The notes under the pieces are model-generated. The model saw only the letters and a list, made by a program, of their open reading frames with translations. It searched no databases and was not told the origin of the DNA. Positions 41,458 through 50,861 of a stretch of DNA of 64,000 nt are shown here, piece by piece. The position numbers and the translations under genes were made by a program. Position 1 is the first letter of the stretch. Each line of letters opens with the position of its first letter. The DNA is from Variovorax sp. PMC12 (GTDB taxonomy: Bacteria > Pseudomonadota > Gammaproteobacteria > Burkholderiales > Burkholderiaceae_C), in contig NZ_CP027773.1 of assembly GCF_003019815.1 (NCBI RefSeq), positions 4,552,501 to 4,616,500 of the forward strand. Reading direction: 5' to 3'.

Positions 41458-43557
41458 ATGTCCCGCAAGACCCCCATCGAGCGCTACCGCAACATCGGCA
41501 TCTCCGCGCACATCGACGCTGGCAAGACCACGACGACCGAACGTATCCTGTTCTACACCGGTGTGAACCACAAGATCGGTGAAGTGCACGACGGTGCCGC
41601 CACGATGGACTGGATGGAGCAAGAGCAAGAGCGCGGTATCACGATCACGTCCGCCGCCACCACCTGCTTCTGGAAGGGCATGGCCGGCAAGTTCGACGAA
41701 CACCGCATCAACATCATCGACACCCCCGGCCACGTGGACTTCACCATTGAAGTCGAGCGCTCGATGCGCGTGCTGGACGGCGCCGTGATGGTGTACGACG
41801 CCGTCGGCGGTGTGCAGCCCCAGTCGGAAACCGTCTGGCGCCAGGCCAACAAGTACAAGGTGCCCCGTCTCGCGTTCGTCAACAAGATGGACCGTACGGG
41901 TGCCGACTTCCTGCGCGTTCGCCAGATGATGGTCGATCGCCTGAAGGCCAACCCCGTCGTGATCCAGATCCCGATCGGTGCCGAAGAGCACTTCCAGGGC
42001 ATCGTCGACCTCGTGAAGATGAAGGCGATCATCTGGGACGAAGACAAGGGCGTGACCTTCCAGTACGGCGAGATTCCCGCCAACCTGGTCGACGTCTGCA
42101 ACGAATACCGCGAAAAGCTCGTCGAAGCGGCTGCCGAAGCCAGCGAAGAGCTGATGAACAAGTACCTCGAAGGCGGCGAGCTGAGCGAGGAAGAAATCAA
42201 GAAGGCCCTGCGCCAGCGCACCATCGCCGGCGAAATCCAGCCGATGCTGTGCGGCTCGGCCTTCAAGAACAAGGGCGTGCAGGCCATGCTCGACGCCGTC
42301 GTCGAATACATGCCCTCGCCGCTGGACATCCCGCCGGTGGCCGGCCTGGACGAAGACGAAGCGCCTGTCGTTCGCAAGGCTGACGACAACGAGAAGTTCT
42401 CGGCCCTCGCATTCAAGCTGATGACCGACCCGTTCGTGGGCCAGCTGACCTTCGTGCGCGTCTATTCGGGCGTGCTGACCAAGGGCGACAGCGTCTACAA
42501 CCCGGTGCGCGGCAAGAAGGAACGTATCGGCCGTATCGTGCAGATGCACGCGAACAACCGCGAAGAAGTGAACGAAATCCGCGCCGGCGACATCGCCGCC
42601 TGCGTGGGCCTGAAGGAAGTGACCACCGGCGAAACGCTGTGCGATCCCGAAGCCATCGTCACGCTCGAGCGCATGGTGTTCCCGGAATCGGTGATCTCGC
42701 AGGCCGTCGAGCCGAAGACCAAGGCCGACCAGGAAAAGATGGGCATCGCGCTGCAGCGCCTTGCACAGGAAGACCCCTCGTTCCGCGTTCGCACGGACGA
42801 AGAGTCGGGCCAGACCATCATCGCCGGCATGGGCGAGCTCCACCTTGAAATCATCGTGGACCGCATGAAGCGCGAATTCGGCGTGGAAGCCAACGTCGGC
42901 AAGCCGCAAGTGGCCTACCGCGAAACGATCCGCAAGACCGTCGAAGAAGCCGAAGGCAAGTTCGTTCGCCAGTCGGGCGGCAAGGGCCAGTACGGTCACG
43001 TGGTCCTGAAGCTCGAGCCGCAGGAAGCTGGCAAGGGCTTCGAGTTCGTCGACGCCATCAAGGGCGGTGTGGTTCCTCGCGAATACATCCCTGCCGTGGA
43101 AAAGGGCGTTGTCGAAGCGCTGACGCAAGGCGTGCTGGCGGGCTACCCCGTCGTGGACGTCAAGGTCACGCTGCACTTCGGTTCGTACCACGACGTGGAC
43201 TCGAACGAAATGGCCTTCAAGATGGCTGCCATCTTCGGCTTCAAGGAAGGCGCACGCAAGGCCAACCCCGTGATCCTCGAGCCGATGATGGCCGTGGAAG
43301 TCGAAACGCCTGAAGACTATGCCGGCAATGTGATGGGCGACCTGTCGTCCCGTCGCGGCATGGTGCAGGGCATGGACGACATGGTCGGTGGCGGCAAGGC
43401 CATCAAGGCCGAAGTGCCGCTGTCGGAAATGTTCGGCTACTCGACCACGCTGCGTTCGATGTCGCAAGGCCGTGCCACGTACACGATGGAGTTCAAGCAC
43501 TACGCTGAAGCTCCGCGCAACGTTGCCGAAGCCATCGTGGCCGCTCGCGCCAAGTAA
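41458..43557 (+). CDS. fusA: Translation elongation factor G
   Basis: The GTPase that drives ribosomal translocation, 699 residues. The G1 motif is AHIDAGKTTTTERILFYTG, DTPGHVDFT is G3 and VNKMDRTGADF is G4; the C-terminal domains IV and V end HYAEAPRNVAEAIVAARAK. It is full length. A long antisense open frame opposite it is an artefact of strong codon bias. Confidence 0.98.
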   Translation: MSRKTPIERYRNIGISAHIDAGKTTTTERILFYTGVNHKIGEVHDGAATMDWMEQEQERGITITSAATTCFWKGMAGKFDEHRINIIDTPGHVDFTIEVERSMRVLDGAVMVYDAVGGVQPQSETVWRQANKYKVPRLAFVNKMDRTGADFLRVRQMMVDRLKANPVVIQIPIGAEEHFQGIVDLVKMKAIIWDEDKGVTFQYGEIPANLVDVCNEYREKLVEAAAEASEELMNKYLEGGELSEEEIKKALRQRTIAGEIQPMLCGSAFKNKGVQAMLDAVVEYMPSPLDIPPVAGLDEDEAPVVRKADDNEKFSALAFKLMTDPFVGQLTFVRVYSGVLTKGDSVYNPVRGKKERIGRIVQMHANNREEVNEIRAGDIAACVGLKEVTTGETLCDPEAIVTLERMVFPESVISQAVEPKTKADQEKMGIALQRLAQEDPSFRVRTDEESGQTIIAGMGELHLEIIVDRMKREFGVEANVGKPQVAYRETIRKTVEEAEGKFVRQSGGKGQYGHVVLKLEPQEAGKGFEFVDAIKGGVVPREYIPAVEKGVVEALTQGVLAGYPVVDVKVTLHFGSYHDVDSNEMAFKMAAIFGFKEGARKANPVILEPMMAVEVETPEDYAGNVMGDLSSRRGMVQGMDDMVGGGKAIKAEVPLSEMFGYSTTLRSMSQGRATYTMEFKHYAEAPRNVAEAIVAARAK

Positions 43558-43573
43558 GTTTTTCAAGAATGCG

Positions 43574-43594
43574 GGGCCGCGCAGTGCGCGGCCC
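43574..43594 (+). terminator. GC-rich hairpin after fusA, possible attenuator
   Basis: GGGCCGCGC and GCGCGGCCC form a perfect 9-bp stem around a 3-base loop 16 bases after the fusA stop. The following bases (TCGTTG) are a poor T-run, so it is at best a partial terminator or an mRNA-stabilising hairpin between fusA and tuf. Confidence 0.45.
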
Positions 43595-43621
43595 TCGTTG
43601 TCTGCGATCCGGTGCCGCCGC

Positions 43622-43679
43622 GTTCCCGTGCGAGGCGAACCAGCAATCGGGTGCAGACATAAAACCAATACACGGGAAC
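43622..43679 (+). promoter_or_regulatory. Inverted repeat in the tuf leader
   Basis: GTTCCCGTG at 43622-43630 and CACGGGAAC at 43671-43679 are perfect complements 40 bases apart, ending 21 bases before the tuf start. The pairing would loop out an A-rich segment and leave the tuf ribosome site just outside the stem. Confidence 0.4.
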
Positions 43680-43700
43680 TGCTCTTTCAAGGATTGAAAA

Positions 43701-44894
<1,194 letters not shown>

Positions 44895-44915
44895 GCCGGA
44901 CGCAAAGGAATCACC

Positions 44916-45230
44916 ATGGCAACCAAGCAAAAAATCCGCATCCGCCTGAAGGCGTTCGACTACAAGCTGATCGACCAGTCGGCAGCCGAAATCGTTGACA
45001 CCGCCAAGCGTACCGGCGCGATCGTCAAGGGTCCTGTGCCCCTGCCGACCCGCATGAAGCGTTTCGACATCCTGCGTTCGCCGCACGTCAACAAGACGTC
45101 GCGCGACCAGCTGGAAATCCGCACGCACCAGCGCCTGATGGACATCGTCGACCCGACCGACAAGACCGTGGACGCGCTGATGAAGCTCGACCTGCCGGCC
45201 GGCGTGGACGTCGAGATCAAGCTGCAGTAA
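44916..45230 (+). CDS. rpsJ: 30S ribosomal protein S10 (NusE)
   Basis: A 104-residue ribosomal protein that also acts in antitermination with NusB. It starts MATKQKIRIRLKAFDYKLIDQSA and ends DLPAGVDVEIKLQ. In most bacteria it opens the S10 operon, directly followed by rplC. Here it is followed by a hairpin terminator and two unrelated genes, so it is now the last gene of the str operon. Confidence 0.98.
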   Translation: MATKQKIRIRLKAFDYKLIDQSAAEIVDTAKRTGAIVKGPVPLPTRMKRFDILRSPHVNKTSRDQLEIRTHQRLMDIVDPTDKTVDALMKLDLPAGVDVEIKLQ

Positions 45231-45262
45231 GAAAAGCACCACACTCGTCGTGTTTTAACAAG

Positions 45263-45292
45263 GCCCGCCCGCAGAAATGCAGGCGGGCTTTG
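45263..45292 (+). terminator. Terminator after rpsJ
   Basis: GCCCGCCCGCA and TGCAGGCGGGC pair over 11 bp with one mismatch around a GAAA loop, followed by TTTGTGCTTTT. It marks the end of the str-rpsJ transcript and separates it from the metalloprotease gene. Confidence 0.8.
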
Positions 45293-45376
45293 TGCTTTTC
45301 TGCCCAGGTATGGCATCCTCGCGCGGCGGCAACTCCGGCGTATCGACCGGAGGCTGAAACGAGGGCAGCACCAGTC

Positions 45377-46993
45377 ATGAACTACAAGTTCTTTTTTGCG
45401 TTTGCGTCGGCATGCGTTGCAGCGGCGTTGCTGGCTGGCTGCGGCGGGGGAGGCGGTGGAGGAGGGGGAGGCGGTGGCGTGGGCGTGTTGCCTTTTCTGC
45501 CGCCGGCGAGCGCGGGGCCAGTTACCCTGACGGGCACGGCCACCTACGAATCCGTTCCCAATCCGAACGGCAACCTCGTGTATGCATCCACGTCCGTCAA
45601 GCCGGTGCGAGGCGCGTCGCTGGAGGTGGTCGATGCCGCCACTTCCGCGCAACTCGCGGTCGCCACGACCGACGACAACGGTGCGTATTCGGTGAGCGTG
45701 CCGGCGAATGCAACCGTGATCGTGCGCGTGAGGGCCCAGTTGACCCGCACCGCACCGGGCGCGGCCTGGGATGTCAGCGTACGCGACAACACCCAGGGCA
45801 ACGCCTTGTATTCGATGCAGACGGCGGCGTTCTCGTCGGGCACTGCGTCATCGACCCGTGACCTGCGGGCGGCAACCGGCTGGGACGGTTCCAGGTATGC
45901 CTCGCAGCGTGTGGCGGCGCCCTTTGCAATCCTCGACACGGTCTACACGGCAATGCAGAAGGTGCTGTCGGTCGCGCCCGCCACGTCTTTCCCATCGTTG
46001 CGCGTGTACTGGAGCCCCAACAACGCACCATCGCCCGGCAACCCGGCGCTGGGCCAGATCACCACCACCTACTTCGTCAACGAGAGCACCGGCCGCGAGA
46101 TCTACGTGCTGGGCAAGGAGGGCGTCGACACCGACGAATTCGACTCGCCGGTGATCGCGCACGAATGGGGGCACTACTACCAGTCGTCCTTCAGCCGCGA
46201 CGACTCGCCGGGCGGGGAGCATTCGGGCAGCGACCGGGTCGACCGCCGGCTGGCGTTCTCGGAAGGGTGGGGCAATGCCTGGTCGGGCATTGCGCTGGAC
46301 CGAAGCACCTACGTGGATTCCCGCGGCCCCGGCCAGGCGACCGATTCCATATCGGTGGACCTGAGGGCCGGTCCATCGACCAACCCCGGCTGGTACCGGG
46401 AGGTTTCGATCCAGTCCATTCTCTGGAACCTGAACCAGCAGGTCGGATTCAAGCCGATCAACGACGCGATGACGAGCTTCCAGTTCCGAAGCGCGACGCC
46501 CGTCACGTCGATCCACCTGTTCTCCTCGGTGTTCAATGCCGTTGCCCCGGGGAGCGCGCCCGCGCTGAAAACCCTGCTCGCGGGGCAGGGCATCACGTCC
46601 ACCGATGCCTACGGCGTCGGTGAAACGAGCGATGACAGTGCTGCCGCCACGCCGGTTCCCGACGTGCTGCCGTTGTATACGCCCGTAGCGGTCGGCGTTC
46701 TGGCGTCCAACGTTGCCTGCATCTCCAACGTGGCAGGTACCGTCAACAAGCTCGGCAATATTTCTTACCTTGCCTTCAGCGTCAACCCATCCCCGAGCCG
46801 CGACTACACGATCCAGGTCTCCGGAGGGAGCGGCCTGCCGAACTTCGACCTCTTCAAGGGCGGATTGATCGCGAGAAGCAGCAACAAGGTCAGCCTGGGC
46901 GCCGGTGACTACGTTCTTGCGGTGCGCGACGATGCGCCGGTGTCCGGCGCGAACAATCTGCCGCCAAGGTGTTTCTCCGTTCTCGTTCAATAG
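45377..46993 (+). CDS. Lipoprotein with HEXXH metalloprotease motif
   Basis: Predicted 538 residues from ATG 45377. A lipoprotein signal ends LLAGC, with Cys22 as the lipidation site, followed by a run of twelve Gly as a flexible linker. Residues about 50-170 look like a carboxypeptidase-regulatory or Ig-like domain. The zinc motif is AHEWGHYYQ (His262, Glu263, His266), and FSEGWGNAWSG (Glu296) is a plausible third ligand region, as in gluzincins. It is probably a membrane-anchored periplasmic or outer-membrane protease. Its position inside the S10 operon is unusual. Confidence 0.75.
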   Translation: MNYKFFFAFASACVAAALLAGCGGGGGGGGGGGGVGVLPFLPPASAGPVTLTGTATYESVPNPNGNLVYASTSVKPVRGASLEVVDAATSAQLAVATTDDNGAYSVSVPANATVIVRVRAQLTRTAPGAAWDVSVRDNTQGNALYSMQTAAFSSGTASSTRDLRAATGWDGSRYASQRVAAPFAILDTVYTAMQKVLSVAPATSFPSLRVYWSPNNAPSPGNPALGQITTTYFVNESTGREIYVLGKEGVDTDEFDSPVIAHEWGHYYQSSFSRDDSPGGEHSGSDRVDRRLAFSEGWGNAWSGIALDRSTYVDSRGPGQATDSISVDLRAGPSTNPGWYREVSIQSILWNLNQQVGFKPINDAMTSFQFRSATPVTSIHLFSSVFNAVAPGSAPALKTLLAGQGITSTDAYGVGETSDDSAAATPVPDVLPLYTPVAVGVLASNVACISNVAGTVNKLGNISYLAFSVNPSPSRDYTIQVSGGSGLPNFDLFKGGLIARSSNKVSLGAGDYVLAVRDDAPVSGANNLPPRCFSVLVQ

Positions 46994-47004
46994 GAAGGCT
47001 CGCC

Positions 47005-47529
47005 ATGAACATCCGCACCCAATCGACGATGGCGCTGGCATGGCTTGCGCTGGCAACGGCGTCGGCGCCAGTCCTGGCCGATGGCATGCCGGGGTCGCGA
47101 GGCGCCAGGCAGTCGGCGGCCCAGCCCGTGGTGACCGCGTCCAGAAAGTCCAACGACTCCGGCGTTACGTTGCAGTACCAATTCAGCGGCAATCCCCAGG
47201 TGGGCAAGCCGACGGCCATCACCCTGCAGTTCGATGGCGTCGCCAGCCCCGACGGCGCGACCGTGCGCCTGAGCCCGGACGCCGGGCTGACGTTGTCGGG
47301 CAGCAACACGCTGACTTTGTCGCCAGGCGCACGTACCAGCGCCACCGTCACGGTGGTGAGCGACCGCGAAGGCATCGCCTATCTGAATGTCTTCATCGCG
47401 CAGGGCAATGCGCGCAGCGCCATCTCCATTCCTGTGCAGACCGGCTCGGACGCGCCCTCCATGAAGCCGGCGGGCGAGGTGAAGGCCGTGCCCGGTGGCG
47501 AAAAGATCATCTCGCTGCCCGCTCAATAA
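47005..47529 (+). CDS. Secreted beta-rich protein of unknown function
   Basis: A 174-residue protein from ATG 47005, preceded by AGGAAGG. The signal peptide is about residues 1-26 (ending SAPVLA). The mature part has alternating beta-like stretches (VTLQYQFSGNPQVGKPTAITLQF, TLSGSNTLTLSPGARTSATVTVV), suggesting an Ig- or cadherin-like fold. It follows the metalloprotease gene by 11 bases, so they form a two-gene operon and may work together outside the cytoplasm. No family was recognised. Confidence 0.75.
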   Translation: MNIRTQSTMALAWLALATASAPVLADGMPGSRGARQSAAQPVVTASRKSNDSGVTLQYQFSGNPQVGKPTAITLQFDGVASPDGATVRLSPDAGLTLSGSNTLTLSPGARTSATVTVVSDREGIAYLNVFIAQGNARSAISIPVQTGSDAPSMKPAGEVKAVPGGEKIISLPAQ

Positions 47530-47577
47530 GCGGGAAACCTGCGCTCGAGGCCCTGAACAAGGGGCCTGAGCGGCCGC

Positions 47578-47607
47578 TTGCATGGCCTGCGCATCGCGGG
47601 CTATAAT
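47578..47607 (+). promoter_or_regulatory. Promoter of the rplC-rpsQ operon
   Basis: TTGCAT (47578-47583), an 18-base spacer and TATAAT (47602-47607). The perfect -10 box begins a 140-nt leader before rplC and would explain how the ribosomal operon is transcribed despite the terminator after rpsJ. Confidence 0.75.
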
Positions 47608-47613
47608 CGCTGG

Positions 47614-47654
47614 CTCTGCCCTTGTTGCGTCCGCAAGGCGCCATGCGGGCAGAG
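47614..47654 (+). promoter_or_regulatory. Leader hairpin upstream of rplC
   Basis: CTCTGCCC (47614-47621) pairs with GGGCAGAG (47647-47654), with an inner TTGCG/CGCAA stem. It lies at the very start of the predicted rplC transcript. Ribosomal operons are often controlled through such leaders (L4 in the E. coli S10 operon), so it is a candidate feedback site. Confidence 0.4.
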
Positions 47655-47753
47655 ATTTATCAACCTTCTTCCGTAGCCGGAGAAATCTGGCAAACGCTGT
47701 TGCCAATTGAAGTGGCAGTGGCGGAAGAGGATTTCCATTTTTGGAGAAAACAT

Positions 47754-48434
47754 ATGAGTCTGAGCAACTCCCTCGGGTTGCTGGGCCGCAAGGTGGGGAT
47801 GATGCGTCTCTTCACCGATGACGGGGACGCAGTTCCTGTCACGGTGGTGGATGTGTCCAACAACCGTGTGACCCAGATCAAGTCCCAAGAGACCGATGGC
47901 TACGTCGCCCTGCAAGTGACGTTCGGTTCGCGCAAAGCATCGCGCGTGACCAAGCCCGAAGCCGGCCACCTCGCCAAGGCGGGTGTCGAAGCAGGCGAAA
48001 TCATCCAGGAATTCCGCGTTACCGCCGATACCGCAGGTCAGCACAAGGCTGGCGGCGTGATCGCCGTGAACAGCGTTTTCACCGTGGGCCAGAAGGTGGA
48101 CGTGCAAGGCACCTCCATCGGCAAGGGCTACGCTGGCACGATCAAGCGTCACAACATGAGCTCGCAACGCGCGTCGCACGGTAACAGCCGTTCGCACAAC
48201 GTTCCCGGCTCGATCGGTATGGCGCAAGACCCCGGTCGCGTGTTCCCCGGCAAGCGCATGACGGGCCACCTCGGCGACGTCACCCGCACGACGCAAAACC
48301 TCGACGTGTTCCGCATCGACGAAGCACGCCAACTGCTGCTCATCAAGGGCGCGATCCCGGGTTCGAAGGGTGGCTTCGTCACCGTGCGTCCCGCCATCAA
48401 GGCCAAGCCGCAAGCGGCTGAAGGAGCGAAGTAA
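47754..48434 (+). CDS. rplC: 50S ribosomal protein L3
   Basis: A 226-residue early assembly protein of the large subunit, starting MSLSNSLGLLGRKVGMMRLF and holding the conserved HGNSRSHNVPGSIGMAQDPGRVFPGKRMTGHLG segment. It begins the detached part of the S10 operon. The stop overlaps the rplD start as TAATG. Confidence 0.98.
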   Translation: MSLSNSLGLLGRKVGMMRLFTDDGDAVPVTVVDVSNNRVTQIKSQETDGYVALQVTFGSRKASRVTKPEAGHLAKAGVEAGEIIQEFRVTADTAGQHKAGGVIAVNSVFTVGQKVDVQGTSIGKGYAGTIKRHNMSSQRASHGNSRSHNVPGSIGMAQDPGRVFPGKRMTGHLGDVTRTTQNLDVFRIDEARQLLLIKGAIPGSKGGFVTVRPAIKAKPQAAEGAK

Positions 48435-49054
48435 TGCAACTCGAACTCCTGAACGAGCAAGGCCAGGCCGCGTCGAAGTACGACGCCCCCGAGACCGTGT
48501 TCGGCCGTGACTACAACGAAGACTTGGTCCACCAGATCGTCGTTGCATTCCAGGCCAACGCCCGCCAAGGCACGCGCGCCCAGAAGGACCGCGAACAGGT
48601 CAAGCACTCGACCAAGAAGCCTTTCAAGCAAAAGGGAACGGGCCGTGCCCGCGCCGGTATGACGTCCTCGCCGCTGTGGCGCGGGGGTGGTCGCATCTTC
48701 CCGAACATGCCTGACGAAAACTTCTCGCAGAAGATCAACAAGAAGATGTACCGCGCCGGCATGGCGTCCATCTTCTCGCAACTCGCTCGCGAAGGCCGTC
48801 TGGCCGTGGTCGACTCGATCAAGGTCGATTCGCCCAAGACCAAGCCGCTGGCTGCCCGTTTCAAGGCGATGAATCTCGAGTCCGTGCTCGTGATCGCCGA
48901 AGAAGTCGACGAAAACCTGTACCTTGCCTCGCGCAATCTGGTGAACGTTCTCGTGGTCGAACCCCGCTACGCCGATCCGGTGTCGCTGGTTCACTACAAG
49001 AAGGTGCTGGTCACCAAGGGTGCCGTCGACAAGCTCAAGGAGATGTTCGCATGA
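48434..49054 (+). CDS. rplD: 50S ribosomal protein L4
   Basis: A 206-residue protein that lines the exit tunnel and, in enterobacteria, represses its own operon. The extended loop reads KHSTKKPFKQKGTGRARAGMTSSPLWRGGGRIFPN. Its start and stop codons both overlap neighbouring genes (TAATG with rplC, ATGA with rplW). Confidence 0.98.
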   Translation: MQLELLNEQGQAASKYDAPETVFGRDYNEDLVHQIVVAFQANARQGTRAQKDREQVKHSTKKPFKQKGTGRARAGMTSSPLWRGGGRIFPNMPDENFSQKINKKMYRAGMASIFSQLAREGRLAVVDSIKVDSPKTKPLAARFKAMNLESVLVIAEEVDENLYLASRNLVNVLVVEPRYADPVSLVHYKKVLVTKGAVDKLKEMFA

Positions 49055-49386
49055 GCCGCGTGAACCCTACCGCCGCTGAACGTACGTTCGAAGAAGGCCG
49101 CCTGATGGCGGTGCTGGTCGCTCCGATCGTGTCCGAAAAGGCCACGATGGTCGGCGAGAAGTCGAACGCTGTCACTTTCAAGGTGCTGCAAGACGCCACC
49201 AAGCCCGAGATCAAGGCCGCTGTCGAACTGATGTTCAAGGTCGAAGTCCAGGGCGTGTCGGTGCTCAACACCAAGGGCAAGACCAAGCGCTTTGGCAAGT
49301 CCATCGGCCGCCGCGACAACGTGCGCAAGGCCTATGTGACCCTGAAGCCGGGTCAAGAGCTCAACCTCGTCGGGGAAGGCGCTTAA
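49051..49386 (+). CDS. rplW: 50S ribosomal protein L23
   Basis: A 111-residue protein at the exit-tunnel mouth, where trigger factor docks. It has an N-terminal extension of about 18 residues before MAVLVAPIVSEKATM, relative to many homologues; the ATG at 49051 overlapping rplD could be replaced by ATG 49105. The core VLNTKGKTKRFGKSIGRRDNVRKAYVTLKPG is typical. Confidence 0.97.
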   Translation: MSRVNPTAAERTFEEGRLMAVLVAPIVSEKATMVGEKSNAVTFKVLQDATKPEIKAAVELMFKVEVQGVSVLNTKGKTKRFGKSIGRRDNVRKAYVTLKPGQELNLVGEGA

Positions 49387-49388
49387 TC

Positions 49389-50213
49389 ATGGCCGTCATC
49401 AAGATGAAACCCACTTCGCCGGGCCAACGCGGCGCGGTGAAGATCTCGCGTGACCACCTGTTCAAGGGTGCTCCTCACGCTCCCCTGCTGGAACCCCAGT
49501 TCCAGAAGGCCGGCCGTAACAACAACGGTCACATCACGATCCGTCATCGTGGCGGCGGTGCCAAGCACCACTACCGCGTCGTCGACTTCGTGCGCAACAA
49601 GGACGGCATCCCGGCCAAGGTCGAACGCATCGAATACGACCCGAACCGTACCGCCCACATCGCTCTGGTCTGCTACGCCGACGGCGAGCGCCGCTACATC
49701 ATCGCCCCGCGCGGTCTGGAAGCCGGTGCAACGCTGCTGTCGGGCTCCGAAGCGCCGATCCGCGCCGGCAACACCCTGCCGATCCGCAACATCCCGGTCG
49801 GCTCGACGATCCACTGCATCGAACTGCAACCCGGCAAGGGCGCGCAGATCGCTCGTTCGGCCGGTACGTCGGCCACGCTGCTGGCCCGTGAAGGCGTCTA
49901 CGCCCAGGTCCGCATGCGTTCGGGCGAAGTCCGCCGCATTCACATCGAATGCCGCGCGACCATCGGTGAAGTTGCCAACGAAGAACACAGCCTGCGCCAG
50001 CTCGGCAAGGCCGGTGTGAAGCGTCACATGGGTATTCGCCCGACCGTTCGCGGCGTGGTGATGAACCCGGTCGACCACCCGCACGGTGGTGGCGAAGGCA
50101 AGACTGGCGAAGGCCGCCATCCTGTCGACCCATGGGGCAACCTGACCAAGGGCTATCGCACCCGTAACAACAAGCGCACGCAGGTCTTCATCGTGTCGCG
50201 TCGCAAGAAGTAA
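49389..50213 (+). CDS. rplB: 50S ribosomal protein L2
   Basis: A 274-residue peptidyl-transferase-centre protein. The highly conserved C-terminal segment GVVMNPVDHPHGGGEGKTGEG contains the key His residue. It follows rplW after 2 bases in the S10 operon. Confidence 0.98.
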   Translation: MAVIKMKPTSPGQRGAVKISRDHLFKGAPHAPLLEPQFQKAGRNNNGHITIRHRGGGAKHHYRVVDFVRNKDGIPAKVERIEYDPNRTAHIALVCYADGERRYIIAPRGLEAGATLLSGSEAPIRAGNTLPIRNIPVGSTIHCIELQPGKGAQIARSAGTSATLLAREGVYAQVRMRSGEVRRIHIECRATIGEVANEEHSLRQLGKAGVKRHMGIRPTVRGVVMNPVDHPHGGGEGKTGEGRHPVDPWGNLTKGYRTRNNKRTQVFIVSRRKK

Positions 50214-50223
50214 GGGATAGCCA

Positions 50224-50502
50224 ATGACTCGCTCTCTCAAAAAGGGTCCGTTCGTCGACCACCACCTCGTGGCCAAGGCCGACAAGGCCGTGACGACCAA
50301 GGACAAGAAGCCGATCAAGACCTGGTCGCGCCGCTCGATGGTTCTGCCCGAGTTCATCGGTCTGACCATCGCCGTGCACAACGGCAAGCAACACGTGCCC
50401 GTGTACATCACCGACCAGATGGTCGGCCACAAGCTCGGCGAATTTGCGCTCACGCGCACGTTCAAGGGGCACCCCGCGGACAAAAAAGTCCAGAAGAAGT
50501 AA
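50224..50502 (+). CDS. rpsS: 30S ribosomal protein S19
   Basis: A 92-residue head protein that contacts the A-site finger, starting MTRSLKKGPFVDHHLVAKA and ending in a Lys-rich tail. Typical length and position after rplB. Confidence 0.98.
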   Translation: MTRSLKKGPFVDHHLVAKADKAVTTKDKKPIKTWSRRSMVLPEFIGLTIAVHNGKQHVPVYITDQMVGHKLGEFALTRTFKGHPADKKVQKK

Positions 50503-50511
50503 GGAACGACC

Positions 50512-50844
50512 ATGTCTGAAACACGTGCAGTCCTCCGCGGTGTCCGCCTGTCGGTCGACAAGGGCCGTCTGGTCGCTGACCTGATCCGCGGCAAGAAGGT
50601 CGATCAAGCGCTCAACGTTCTGCAATTCACGCAGAAGAAGGCCGCTGTGATCATCAAGAAGGTGCTGGAGTCGGCTATCGCCAACGCCGAGCACAACGAC
50701 GGTGCCGACATCGACGAGCTGAAGGTCAAGACCATCTACGTCGAGCAAGGTGCAACGCTCAAGCGCTTCACCGCGCGGGCCAAGGGTCGCGGCAATCGCA
50801 TCAGCAAGCCCACGTGCCATGTGTACGTGACGGTTGGCAACTAA
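50512..50844 (+). CDS. rplV: 50S ribosomal protein L22
   Basis: A 110-residue exit-tunnel protein. The hairpin that reaches the tunnel is in TLKRFTARAKGRGNRISKPTCHVYV. AAGGAACG precedes the ATG. Normal length, with no sign of macrolide-resistance indels in the loop. Confidence 0.98.
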   Translation: MSETRAVLRGVRLSVDKGRLVADLIRGKKVDQALNVLQFTQKKAAVIIKKVLESAIANAEHNDGADIDELKVKTIYVEQGATLKRFTARAKGRGNRISKPTCHVYVTVGN

Positions 50845-50861
50845 GAAGGCCTGGAAGAAAT

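Noticed and set aside
41440..43668. A 742-residue open frame antisense to fusA
   Set aside because: It mirrors the codon bias of fusA, lacks a ribosome site and known motifs, and is explained by high GC in the third codon position.
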